Assembly (NCBI RefSeq): GCF_000418325.1
Contig: NC_021658.1
Location: 13,992,501 to 14,056,500 of the forward strand
Length of the DNA stretch: 64,000 nucleotides
Reading direction: 5' to 3'
Source: Sorangium cellulosum So0157-2
GTDB lineage: Bacteria; Myxococcota_A; Polyangia; Polyangiales; Polyangiaceae
Under the pieces are notes generated by a model. The model was not told where the DNA came from. It made no database searches and saw nothing but the letters and a program-made list of their open reading frames with translations. This document shows positions 42,641-51,140 of this stretch, piece after piece. The stretch's first letter is position 1; every line of letters starts with the position of its first letter. The position numbers and the translations under genes were made by a program.

Positions 42641-43903
42641 ATGCTTCGCTCCTGCGTGCCTCGTCCGTTCGTCGCTTCCTCGATTGCCCTTGGTCTCCTG
42701 CTGTCCCTGTTGTTCGCGCCCGCGGCCGTCCTCGCCGCCGAGCCGCCCCTCGGCCGCGCCCGCGTCGCCGACCTCGCCCGCGCGGCGCCGGGCGCGCGCG
42801 TGGCCACGGCCGAGGCCGGCGTCGCCCGCGCGGCGACCTCGGCAGCCGGCGTGCTCTCGCTCGAGAACCCCGTGCTCACCGGGATGGGCGGCGTCCGGCT
42901 CAACCCCGACGGAAGCAAGCCGGCGGCCGCGGCGGCGTCCATCGAGTGGCCGATCGAGCTCGGCGGCCAGCGAGGCGAGCGCGTCGCCGCGGCAAAAGCC
43001 GAGCAGCGCGCCGCCGACATCCGCGCCGAAGACGGCCGGCGCCGCGTCCTGCTCGCCGCCCTGCTCCAGCACGCACTCGTGCTCCGCGACGAGCGGCAGG
43101 TGCAGCTCGCCCGCGCGCGCGTCGCCCTCGCAGAGCGGCTCCACGCCGCGGCGGAGCGGCAGCGCAAGGCGGGCGAGGTGCCGGAGGTCGACGTCACCCT
43201 GGCGCTGCTCCAGAAAGGGCGCGACGTCGCCGCCGCCAAGGCGGCGGAAGGCACGCGCGACGCCGACAAGGCCGCGCTCCTCGCCCAGCTCGGCCTCCGC
43301 GCGCCGGCGGCGCAGGCCCTCCCGGTGGAGGGACCCCTCGTGCCTCCCGGCGAGCCGCCGCCGCTCGCGTCGATCCTCGGCGCGGTGGAGCGGCGCCCCG
43401 ATGTCGGCGCCGCCGAGGCATCGGTCGACGCCGCCCGCGCCAAGGCCGCGCGAGAGCGCGCGGCCGGGTGGCCGACCGTCAACGTCGTCGCCCAGGTCGA
43501 GCACGACGACGGCGCGAACATCGGCATGCTCGGCCTCGCGGTCCCGCTGCCGATCCTCAACGCCAACCGGGCCGGCGCCGCGACGGCCGCCGCCGAGATC
43601 GACGTCGCCCGGGCGCACGCCGACGCCGCGCGGGCCGGCGCCGTGGGCCAGATCCACCAGCTCTACGCGCGCTACCGGGCGACGAAGGAGGCCCTCCAGG
43701 CCCTCGCGCCGACCGCAGCCCTGATGGAGCAGGCGGCCGCGATCTCGGCGCGCGGGTACGAGCTCGGCGAGAAGGATCTCGCGAGCGTGCTGCTGGTGCG
43801 CCGCGAGGTGATCGAGGCAGAAGCGGCGCTGCTCGAGGCCGAGCACGCCCACGCGGCGGCCAAGATCGAGCTCTTCGTCGCCGCGGGGAGGGCCCTCCGA
43901 TGA
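42641..43903 (+). CDS. czcC: CzcC-type outer membrane efflux protein
   Basis: A 420-residue TolC-family protein with a cleavable signal (LLLSLLFAPAAVLAAEPP). It has two long helical hairpins of the OEP type, for example TAEAGVARAATSAAGVLSLE, RVALAERLHAAAERQRKAGE and ASVDAARAKAARERAAGWPT. It forms the outer membrane channel of the heavy-metal RND pump. It is the first gene of czcCBA and its stop overlaps the czcB start (ATGA). It is short for the family but has both repeats. Confidence 0.85.
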   Translation: MLRSCVPRPFVASSIALGLLLSLLFAPAAVLAAEPPLGRARVADLARAAPGARVATAEAGVARAATSAAGVLSLENPVLTGMGGVRLNPDGSKPAAAAASIEWPIELGGQRGERVAAAKAEQRAADIRAEDGRRRVLLAALLQHALVLRDERQVQLARARVALAERLHAAAERQRKAGEVPEVDVTLALLQKGRDVAAAKAAEGTRDADKAALLAQLGLRAPAAQALPVEGPLVPPGEPPPLASILGAVERRPDVGAAEASVDAARAKAARERAAGWPTVNVVAQVEHDDGANIGMLGLAVPLPILNANRAGAATAAAEIDVARAHADAARAGAVGQIHQLYARYRATKEALQALAPTAALMEQAAAISARGYELGEKDLASVLLVRREVIEAEAALLEAEHAHAAAKIELFVAAGRALR

Positions 43904-45312
43904 GCGCTCCCCAGCGGAAGATCGAGCTCTCGCCGAAGGCGATCGCCGCGGCCCTCGCCGCGGTGCTGGCGCTCCTCGTCGGGGCCGTCGCCCTCACCGT
44001 GCTCATCGAGCATCGGCGCCACGGGCACGACCACGAGGCCGGCCATGGAGACCACGACGGGCACCACCACGGCGAGGGCGAGCGAGGGCACGCCCACGGC
44101 GACGAGCACGACGAGGGCAAGGGCCACGCGCACGGCGAAGACAAGGACCACGCGCACGGCGACGACAAGGACCACGCGCACGGCGACGACGAGGAAGCGC
44201 ACGCCCACGCCGGCGGCAGGCTCGAGCTCTCGCCCGCGATGCTCCAGAACGCAGGGCTGGAGGTCCTCACCGCCGGACCGGGCAAGGTCGCGGCGACCGT
44301 CACGCTCCCCGGCGAGGTGGCGCTCAACGCGGAGGCCATCGCGCACGTCACCCCGCGGGTGCCCGGCACCGCGCGGGAGGTGAAGAAGCAGCTCGGCGAC
44401 ACGGTGAAGCGCGGCGAGGTGCTCGCCGTGCTCGACAGCCGCGAGCTGGCCGAGCTCCAGCGCGAGCTCCTCGCCGCCAAGGAGCGCCTCGCCCTCGCCG
44501 AGGCGAGCTTCACGCGCCACGAGGCGCTCTGGCAGGAGCGCATCTCGGCCGAAAAGGAGTACCTCGCGGCCAAGCAGGCGGTCGCCGAGGCGCGGATCGA
44601 GCACCGGAGCGCCGCCCAGAAGCTCAGCGCCGCCGCCGGCTCCGGCGCGGCCAAGGGCACCGGCTACGCGCTGGTCGCCCCGATGGACGGCACCATCATC
44701 GAGAAGCACATCGCCATCGGCGAGGTCCTCAAGGAGGACACCCAGGTCTTCGTCATCGCCGACCTGTCCACCATCTGGGTCAACGTCACCGTCTACGCCA
44801 AGGATCTCAGCCGCGTGCAGGTCGGCCAGACGGCCTGGGTCAAGGCCGAGGGCATCGACCAGGCCGCGCGAGGCTCGGTGGCGTACCTCGGGCAGGTCGT
44901 CGACGAGCAGAACCGCTCCGCCGTGGCCCGCGTCGTCCTGCCGAGCCCCGGCGCCGCGTGGCGCCCCGGGCTCTTCGCGACCGCCGACATCGCCGTCGAG
45001 GAGGCGGCCGCGCCCGTCGTCATCTCAGACGAGGCCATCCAGCGGGTCGAGGGCAGGGAGGTCGTCTTCGTCGAGGAGGGCGGCGGCTTCGAGGCCCGCG
45101 CGGTGAAGGTCGGGCGCCGGGGCGCGAGCGCGCCGGGGATCGGGGCCGCGGGCGCCGACGCGCAGCCCGGCGCTCAGGGCGCCGAGCCGCAGCGCGGCGC
45201 GGCCGTCGTCGAGATCCTGGCGGGGGTCGCCGCCGGCGAGCGCTACGTCGGCAAGAACAGCTTCATCCTCAAGGCGGAGCTCGGCAAGTCCGAGGCCGGC
45301 CACCAGCACTGA
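43900..45312 (+). CDS. czcB: CzcB-type periplasmic adaptor with His-rich loop
   Basis: ATG 43900 gives 470 residues. One N-terminal membrane helix (IAAALAAVLALLVGAVALTV) is followed by a His/Asp-rich segment of about 60 residues that contains the tandem unit DKDHAHGD twice (24-bp perfect DNA repeat, 44140-44187). Then the adaptor fold: VTPRVPGTAREVKKQLGDTV lipoyl-like half, a helical hairpin, YALVAPMDGTIIEKHIAIGE second half, and a beta-barrel. It links CzcA to CzcC. The His loop probably binds divalent metal (Zn, Cd, Co or Ni). Similar His-rich regions occur in CzcB proteins. Confidence 0.88.
   Translation: MSAPQRKIELSPKAIAAALAAVLALLVGAVALTVLIEHRRHGHDHEAGHGDHDGHHHGEGERGHAHGDEHDEGKGHAHGEDKDHAHGDDKDHAHGDDEEAHAHAGGRLELSPAMLQNAGLEVLTAGPGKVAATVTLPGEVALNAEAIAHVTPRVPGTAREVKKQLGDTVKRGEVLAVLDSRELAELQRELLAAKERLALAEASFTRHEALWQERISAEKEYLAAKQAVAEARIEHRSAAQKLSAAAGSGAAKGTGYALVAPMDGTIIEKHIAIGEVLKEDTQVFVIADLSTIWVNVTVYAKDLSRVQVGQTAWVKAEGIDQAARGSVAYLGQVVDEQNRSAVARVVLPSPGAAWRPGLFATADIAVEEAAAPVVISDEAIQRVEGREVVFVEEGGGFEARAVKVGRRGASAPGIGAAGADAQPGAQGAEPQRGAAVVEILAGVAAGERYVGKNSFILKAELGKSEAGHQH
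44140..44187 (+). repeat. 24-bp tandem duplication in czcB
   Basis: Two perfect 24-bp copies (44140-44163 and 44164-44187) encode the His-rich unit DKDHAHGD; a shorter degenerate copy lies upstream around 44119-44139. This looks like recent expansion of a metal-binding loop by slippage. Confidence 0.8.
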
Positions 45313-45327
45313 GGAGCGCGCCGGCCC

Positions 45328-48300
45328 ATGCTCACGTTGCTCTCGCGGCTCCTCTCGTTCTCGGTGCGCCACCGCTTCCTCGTCGTCGCCCTGACGATCG
45401 CGGTCGGCGCGCTCGGCGCCTACAACTTCACGCGCCTGCCCATCGACGCGGTCCCGGACATCACCAACGTCCAGGTGCAGATCAACACCTCGGTCAAGGC
45501 GCTCTCCCCCGTCGAGGTCGAGCGTCAGGTCACGTTCCCCATCGAGTGGGCCATGGGCGGGCTCCCGGGCGTCCAGCAGGTGCGCTCGCTGTCCCGCTAC
45601 GGGCTCTCCCAGGTGACGGTGATCTTCGACGACGGCACCGACATCTACTGGGCGAGGCAGCTCGTGGCCGAGCGCCTCGGCGCCGCGAAGGAGAGCCTGC
45701 CGCCCGGGCTCGGCGAGCCGCAGCTCGGCCCCATCGCCACCGGCCTCGGCGAGATCTACATGTGGACGCTCGAGGCCGCGCCGGACGCCCGGCGCCCCGA
45801 CGGCCAGCCGTACGATCTGACCGACCTGCGCACGATCCAGGACTGGATCGTGCGGCCCCAGATCCGGACCGTGCCCGGCGTCACCGAGGTCAACTCGATC
45901 GGCGGCCACGAGCGGCTCTACCAGGTCTCGCCGGACCCGGCGAAGCTCGTCGGCTACGGGCTCTCGTTCCGCGACGTGCTCGAGGCGCTCGCCCGCAACA
46001 ACGAAAGCGCGGGCGGCGGGTACATCGAGCACAAGGGCGAGCAGTACCTGGTCCGCGCCACGGGCCTCGTGCAGAGCGAGGAGGACATCCGGGGCATCAT
46101 CGTCGGCAACCACGGCGAGGTGCCGATCCGGATCGAGGACGTGGCCGAGGTCGGCGTCGGCCGGGAGCTGCGCACGGGGGCCGCGACCGAGGACGGCGAG
46201 GAGGCGGTCATCGGCACGGCCATCATGCTCGTCGGCGAGAACGGCCGCGCCGTGTCCAGGCGCGTGGACGAGCAGATCAAGGCGGTCAACAAGTCGCTGC
46301 CCGAGGGCGTGACGGTCAAGACCGTCTACGACCGCACCTACCTCGTCGACGCCACCCTGAGCACCGTGCGGAACAGCCTGCTCGAGGGGGCCGCGCTGGT
46401 CGTCGTCGTGCTCTTCCTCCTGCTCGGCAACCTCCGGGCCGCGCTGATCGCCGCGCTCGCCATCCCGTTCTCGATGCTGATCGCCGTCACCGGCATGGTC
46501 GAGGGCAAGATCAGCGGCAACCTGATGAGCCTCGGCGCCATCGACTTCGGCCTCATCGTCGACGGCTCGGTGATCATCGTCGAGAACTGCGTGCGGCGCT
46601 TCGCCGAGGAGCAGCGCCGGCTCGGCCGCGCGCTCACCCGGGAAGAGCGGATCGACCTCGCCTACGACGCGTCGCAGGAGGTCCGGCAGGCGACGATCTT
46701 CGGCGAGCTGATCATCGCCATCGTCTACCTGCCCATCCTCACGCTCACGGGCATCGAGGGGAAGATGTTCCGGCCCATGGCGCAGACCGTCGTCCTGGCG
46801 CTCGCGGGGGCGACGATCCTGTCGATGACGTTCGTCCCGGCGCTCGTCGCGCTGCTCCTCACGGGCAGGGTGTCGGAGAAGGAGAACTTCCTCTTCCGCC
46901 GGGCGATGAGCGCCTACGGCCGGGCGCTCGCCTGGGCGCTGTCCCACAGGCCGCTCGTCGTCGCCGCCGCCGGCGTCGTCCTCGTCGCCTCCGGCCTGGC
47001 CGCCGCGGGGCTCGGCCGCGAGTTCGCGCCCAAGCTGAGCGAGGGGGCGCTCGCGCTCCAGCCCGCGCGCATCCCCTCGATCAGCCTCACGACGAGCGTG
47101 GCGATGCAGGCGAAGCTCGAGCGCCTGCTCAAGGAGCGCTTCCCGGACGAGATCGAGCACGTCTTCGCCCGCACCGGCACGGCCGAGGTCGCGACCGATC
47201 CGATGGGCCCGAACGTCTCCGACACCTACCTGATGCTGAGGCCGCGGAGCGCCTGGAAGAAGGCGGCCACGCAGGAGGAGCTCGCCGAGGCGATCGAGGA
47301 GGCGATCCGGGAGCTGCCGGGGCAAAACTACGAGTTCAGCCAGCCGATCGAGCTCCGGTTCAACGAGCTGATCAGCGGCGTGCGGAGCGACGTCGCGGTC
47401 AAGGTCTTCGGCGACGACCTCGGCGTGATGCTCGAGCAGGCGAACAAGATCGGCGCGCTCCTGCGGGCGACGCCGGGCGCCGCCGACGTCAAGGTGGAGC
47501 AGGTCACGGGCCTGCCGGTGCTGACCATCGACGTGGATCGGCGCATGGTCGCCCGCTACGGGCTCAACGTCGCCGACGTGCAGGAGGTCGTCGAGGCCGC
47601 GATCGGCGGCGTGAGCGCCGGCGAGGTCTTCGAGGGCGACAAGCGCTTCGACCTCGTGCTGCGGCTCCCCGACGCGATCCGCCGCGACGTCGCGGCCCTC
47701 GAGCGGCTCCCGATCCCGCTCCGGGGCGCGCCGGAGCACGCGGCCGGGCCGAGCGGCCCGACCGTGGCCGCGGCGGCTCGGCCGCCCGAGCGCGCGGCGT
47801 TCGTGCCGCTCGGCGCGGTGGCCGACCTCCGCCTGGAAGACGGCCCGAACCAGGTCAGCCGCGAGAGCGGCAAGCGCCGCGTCGTCGTCCAGTGCAACGT
47901 GCGCGGGCGCGACCTCGGCGGCTTCGTCGCCGACGCCGAGGAGCGGATCGACGCCGAGATCAAGCTCCCGCCGGGCTACTGGATGGCCTGGGGCGGCCAG
48001 TTCGAGAACATGCTCGCCGCCCAGCGGCGCCTCGCGGTGGTGGTCCCGCTGGCGCTCGGGCTGATCTTCGCCCTGCTCTTCCTCTCCGTCGGGACGCTCG
48101 GGAACGCCGCGCTGATCTTCACCGGCGTCCCGCTCGCGCTCACCGGCGGCATCTTCGCGCTGTGGGGCCGCGGGCTCCCGATCTCGATCTCGGCGGCCGT
48201 GGGCTTCATCGCGCTCTCGGGGGTCGCCGTGCTGAACGGGCTCGTGATGGTGACGTTCATCGAGAACCTGCGGCAGCGCGGCGAGGGGCTCGACGACGCC

Positions 48301-48555
48301 GTGCTCCACGGCTCGATCGCGCGGCTCCGCCCCGTGCTCATGACGGCGCTCGTCGCGGCGCTCGGCTTCGTCCCGATGGCGCTCGCCACCGGCACCGGCG
48401 CCGAGGTGCAGCGCCCGCTCGCGACGGTCGTCATCGGCGGGATCCTCTCCTCCACGACGCTCACGCTGCTCGTCCTGCCGGTCCTCTACCGGCTGACGCA
48501 CCGCGAGGAAGCGCCGGCCGCCCGCGAAGCGCCCGCGGAGCCGGGGGCGAGCTAG
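45328..48555 (+). CDS. czcA: CzcA-type heavy-metal RND efflux pump
   Basis: A 1,075-residue inner-membrane transporter, a usual length for HME-RND pumps. The N-terminal helix and periplasmic start (YNFTRLPIDAVPDITNVQVQ) are typical. The fourth membrane segment carries LGAIDFGLIVDGSVIIVENC: the D-F-G-x3-D-G-x5-E-N pattern of the divalent-cation (CzcA, HME1/2) group, and unlike the CusA silver/copper group. It uses proton flow to export Zn, Co or Cd from the periplasm through CzcB and CzcC. The gene starts 15 bp after czcB with GAGGAGCG as ribosome site. Confidence 0.93.
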   Translation: MLTLLSRLLSFSVRHRFLVVALTIAVGALGAYNFTRLPIDAVPDITNVQVQINTSVKALSPVEVERQVTFPIEWAMGGLPGVQQVRSLSRYGLSQVTVIFDDGTDIYWARQLVAERLGAAKESLPPGLGEPQLGPIATGLGEIYMWTLEAAPDARRPDGQPYDLTDLRTIQDWIVRPQIRTVPGVTEVNSIGGHERLYQVSPDPAKLVGYGLSFRDVLEALARNNESAGGGYIEHKGEQYLVRATGLVQSEEDIRGIIVGNHGEVPIRIEDVAEVGVGRELRTGAATEDGEEAVIGTAIMLVGENGRAVSRRVDEQIKAVNKSLPEGVTVKTVYDRTYLVDATLSTVRNSLLEGAALVVVVLFLLLGNLRAALIAALAIPFSMLIAVTGMVEGKISGNLMSLGAIDFGLIVDGSVIIVENCVRRFAEEQRRLGRALTREERIDLAYDASQEVRQATIFGELIIAIVYLPILTLTGIEGKMFRPMAQTVVLALAGATILSMTFVPALVALLLTGRVSEKENFLFRRAMSAYGRALAWALSHRPLVVAAAGVVLVASGLAAAGLGREFAPKLSEGALALQPARIPSISLTTSVAMQAKLERLLKERFPDEIEHVFARTGTAEVATDPMGPNVSDTYLMLRPRSAWKKAATQEELAEAIEEAIRELPGQNYEFSQPIELRFNELISGVRSDVAVKVFGDDLGVMLEQANKIGALLRATPGAADVKVEQVTGLPVLTIDVDRRMVARYGLNVADVQEVVEAAIGGVSAGEVFEGDKRFDLVLRLPDAIRRDVAALERLPIPLRGAPEHAAGPSGPTVAAAARPPERAAFVPLGAVADLRLEDGPNQVSRESGKRRVVVQCNVRGRDLGGFVADAEERIDAEIKLPPGYWMAWGGQFENMLAAQRRLAVVVPLALGLIFALLFLSVGTLGNAALIFTGVPLALTGGIFALWGRGLPISISAAVGFIALSGVAVLNGLVMVTFIENLRQRGEGLDDAVLHGSIARLRPVLMTALVAALGFVPMALATGTGAEVQRPLATVVIGGILSSTTLTLLVLPVLYRLTHREEAPAAREAPAEPGAS

Positions 48556-48575
48556 CTCCGCTCCCCAGAAGGCCG

Positions 48576-48709
48576 GCCAGGGATCCGGAGCGAGAGTTCA
48601 ACGCAAAGGCGCAAAGACGCAAAGGCGCAAAACTACAAATCTTTTTTGCGTCTTTGCGTCTTTGCGCCTTTGCGTTTACTTCTCGTCTCTCGCGAGGCAG
48701 ATCCCTGGC
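48576..48709. repeat. 134-bp inverted-repeat element with 33-bp hairpin arms
   Basis: The outer ends GCCAGGGATC (48576-48585) and GATCCCTGGC (48700-48709) are perfect inverted repeats. Inside, from 48600 to about 48676, the left arm is a run of 8-bp units (RCGCAAAG, four times) and the right arm is its complement with one G-T mismatch, so a stem of about 33 bp forms around an AT-rich centre. The element is far richer in A and T than its surroundings. It lies between convergent genes (czcA and a histidine kinase) and could work as a bidirectional terminator, or be a copy of a dispersed palindromic repeat. Confidence 0.8.
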
Positions 48710-48775
48710 GGGAGTTCTGATCCGCGGTGCTAGGCCAGCGCAGCGGATCGCGCCCGTCGACGCGGCGGCGGGCGC

Positions 48776-50413
48776 TCAGCTCGCCAGCGGCAGCGAGAAG
48801 TGGATCGTCGTCCCCTGGCCCGGGGTGCTCTCGACGGCCACGGTCCCGTGGTGCGCCTCGACGATGCCGCGCGCGATGTACAGGCCGAGCCCCGCGCCGG
48901 TGCGCGACTCCTGCGCGGCCTTCCAGTAGCGATCGAAGAGGTGCGGCTGGTGCTCGGGCGGGATGCCCGGGCCCGTGTCGGCCACGGAGAAGCGCGCGAG
49001 GCCGGCGACCCGGCAGAGCGACACGCTCACGACGCCGCCCTTCGGCGTGAACTTCAGCGCGTTGCCGAGCAGGTTCGAGAACACCTGCAGCACGCGATCC
49101 CGGTCGGCGAGGACCTCCAGGCCCGCGTCGAGCGGCCCCTGCGTCACCCGGCAGCCCTTGGCCTCGGCGAGCGACGCGGCGGCCTCGAGCGCCTCGCGCA
49201 CGAGCGCCCCGCCGCGCTCCACCCGCGGCGACACCACGAGCCGCCCCGCCTCGATGCGCGACGCGTCGAGCAGATCCTCGATGAGCCGCGTCATGCGCTG
49301 GATCCCGCGGTCCATCCGGTCGACGAGCTGGACGGCGTCGTCCTCCTCGCCGTCCTTCCGCTGGAGCAGATCGCTCCGCAGGAGCGACGCCGTGATCGCG
49401 ATCGTGTTGAGCGGGTTCCGGAGGTCGTGCGACACGATCGCCAGGAGGTCGTCCCGGGCGCGCGTCGCGGCCTGCGCCTCGTTGTAGAGCCGCGCGTTCT
49501 CGAGGGCGACGGACGCCGACTGCGCGAGCTGCGTGAGCAGCACCTCGTCGCTCTCCACGAACGGCCCGTCGCGCCGGTCGAGCAGCAGGATGCTCCCGAT
49601 GCTCTGGCCGTCCCGGCCGCGCAGCGGCGCCGCGACGAGCGAGCGCGGGTGCAGCTCCGAAGGCGCGCGCGACAGCACGTCGGCGCACGTGGGATCGCTC
49701 GCGATCTCGTCGCCCGTCAGCCGGACGCTCGTGCTCCTCCGCTCGATCAGGCCGAACGCGACCTCGCGGATGCTGTCGCGGTCCTCCCGCGCGGCGTACT
49801 CCTCGGACAGCGAGATGCCGGTCATCGACCGCTGCGCCACGCCCCGCGCGGCCAGCCGCGCGACGGCCACGTTCGCGTCGAGCAGCGCGCGCGCCTCGTC
49901 GGTGGTGCGCTGGATGAGCTCGTTCAGCGACAGCGACCGGTGGATGCGCAGCGTCGCCTCGGTGAGCTGCGCGAGCTGGTTCGCGTGGCGCGCGAGCGCC
50001 CGGCGCGCCTCGTCCTCGCGGCGCTCCGCCTCGTTCAGCCGGAGCACGTAGCGCAGGCTCTGCACCAGGCGCTCGGGCGTCAGCAGGTTCTTCGGCACGT
50101 AGTCCGCCGCCCCCCGCTTCATCAGATCGACCGCCAGCGACTCGTCGCCCTGCCCGGTCAGCATGATGAACGGCGCCGTGAGCTTCGCCTTGCGCGCCGC
50201 CTCGATCACCGTGAGCCCGTCGCCCCCGGGCAGGTAAAAATCGAGCAGCACGCAGTCGATCTGCTGCTCGTACAGCACCGCGAGCGCCGAATCGACGGAA
50301 TCGGCCTCCCTGATCTCGGCGTCGACGCGGCCGCTGCGCAGCGCGCGCAGGATCGCGATCCGATCGACCGTGTCGTCGTCGACGACGAGGAGACGAACCG
50401 ACCTATGGCTCAA
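48776..50413 (-). CDS. Receiver-GAF-histidine kinase
   Basis: A 545-residue soluble signalling protein. Order: receiver domain (LLVVDDDTVDRIA; phospho-Asp D58 in LLDFYLPGGDG; Lys in YVPKNLLT), coiled linker, GAF-like domain (ALLDANVAVARLAARGVAQR), HisKA (AIVSHDLRNPLNTIAIT) and HATPase (NLLGNALKFTPKGG, DTGPGIPP, GAGLGLYIARG). It receives phosphate at the front and has its own kinase. Its start overlaps the stop of the upstream receiver gene by 4 bp, so the two are translationally coupled. Its final target is unknown. Confidence 0.9.
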   Translation of the reverse strand: MSHRSVRLLVVDDDTVDRIAILRALRSGRVDAEIREADSVDSALAVLYEQQIDCVLLDFYLPGGDGLTVIEAARKAKLTAPFIMLTGQGDESLAVDLMKRGAADYVPKNLLTPERLVQSLRYVLRLNEAERREDEARRALARHANQLAQLTEATLRIHRSLSLNELIQRTTDEARALLDANVAVARLAARGVAQRSMTGISLSEEYAAREDRDSIREVAFGLIERRSTSVRLTGDEIASDPTCADVLSRAPSELHPRSLVAAPLRGRDGQSIGSILLLDRRDGPFVESDEVLLTQLAQSASVALENARLYNEAQAATRARDDLLAIVSHDLRNPLNTIAITASLLRSDLLQRKDGEEDDAVQLVDRMDRGIQRMTRLIEDLLDASRIEAGRLVVSPRVERGGALVREALEAAASLAEAKGCRVTQGPLDAGLEVLADRDRVLQVFSNLLGNALKFTPKGGVVSVSLCRVAGLARFSVADTGPGIPPEHQPHLFDRYWKAAQESRTGAGLGLYIARGIVEAHHGTVAVESTPGQGTTIHFSLPLAS

Positions 50414-50826
50414 GGCATCTCCACGAGCGTCCAGTACCGGTTCAGTGCCGTCATGAGCTCGACGAAGCTCAGGAAAGTCACGGGCTTGAGCAGGTAACCG
50501 GCGACGTTCAGGTCGTACGCGTCCACCTTGTCCCGATCGTCGTTCGAGGTGGTCAACACGACGACGGGCGTCGCCCTCAGCGAGGCGTCGGACCGGAGCT
50601 CTCGAAGAAACTCGATGCCGTTCATCCTGGGCATATTCAGGTCGAGCAGGACGAGGCGCCGGTCCCTGGGCACCTGGCTGCCGCGCAGCAGGTCGAGCCC
50701 CTCGACCCCGTCGCCCGCGACCCAGAGCGGGTTCGTGATCTTGCCCCTCTCGAACGCCCTGCGGACGTTCATCACGTCGACGGTGTCGTCCTCTATCAGG
50801 ATAATATTCAGGATTTTACCGTCCAT
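50410..50826 (-). CDS. Single-domain response regulator (Rcp1-like)
   Basis: A 138-residue stand-alone receiver: acidic pocket IEDDTVD, phospho-Asp D62 in LLDLNMPRMNG, Thr in VVLTTSNDDRDK and Lys114 in YLLKPVTF. This type, with a shortened 'NxAGYLLKPV' end, often pairs with phytochrome-like or hybrid kinases. GAGGACGAGG precedes the ATG at 50826. It is the first gene of a pair with the kinase 48776-50413 and probably passes phosphate to or from it. Confidence 0.9.
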   Translation of the reverse strand: MDGKILNIILIEDDTVDVMNVRRAFERGKITNPLWVAGDGVEGLDLLRGSQVPRDRRLVLLDLNMPRMNGIEFLRELRSDASLRATPVVVLTTSNDDRDKVDAYDLNVAGYLLKPVTFLSFVELMTALNRYWTLVEMP

Positions 50827-51140
50827 CCTCGTCCTCGCTGAGGGGCAAAACGCTGGCCCGTCGATAGCATACGAGAGCACCGCTGCACGTGGGCAGGGCG
50901 ATGGCGACGGAGCTGGAGGCCGGCTCACTCGTTTCCGGATGACGGAGACACCGCATACGGCCTGCTGCGCGCGGCTGAAGTTAACGTGGGCCCGCGGCGT
51001 CGGGAAGAGGCGATCGGCGGCAAGGTAAGCCCGGGCGCCCCACACGATGGCCGCCCGCGCCAAGCCGGCGCGCTCGCCCTCGCCGGGGCCGCGCCCGCGC
51101 GCGAGGCCCACGGTCGCCCCGACGGGGCGCGGCCTCGGGG
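50827..51140. other. Intergenic region between leftward signalling genes, 314 bp
   Basis: No gene visible. It should hold the promoter of the receiver/kinase pair; a TATGCT box lies near 50864-50869 on the minus strand, but the -35 region is not clear. The section 51020-51130 is very GC-rich and may hold the end of the upstream transcript. Confidence 0.3.

Noticed and set aside
45025..48501. Antisense frame of 1,158 codons opposite czcA
   Set aside because: czcA is certain from its motifs; the antisense product is rich in Arg, Asp, Val and His without any domain.
44958..48929. Plus-strand frame of 1,323 codons across czcB, czcA and the hairpin element
   Set aside because: It is in another frame of czcB/czcA and ends in the spurious translation of the 48576-48709 repeat.
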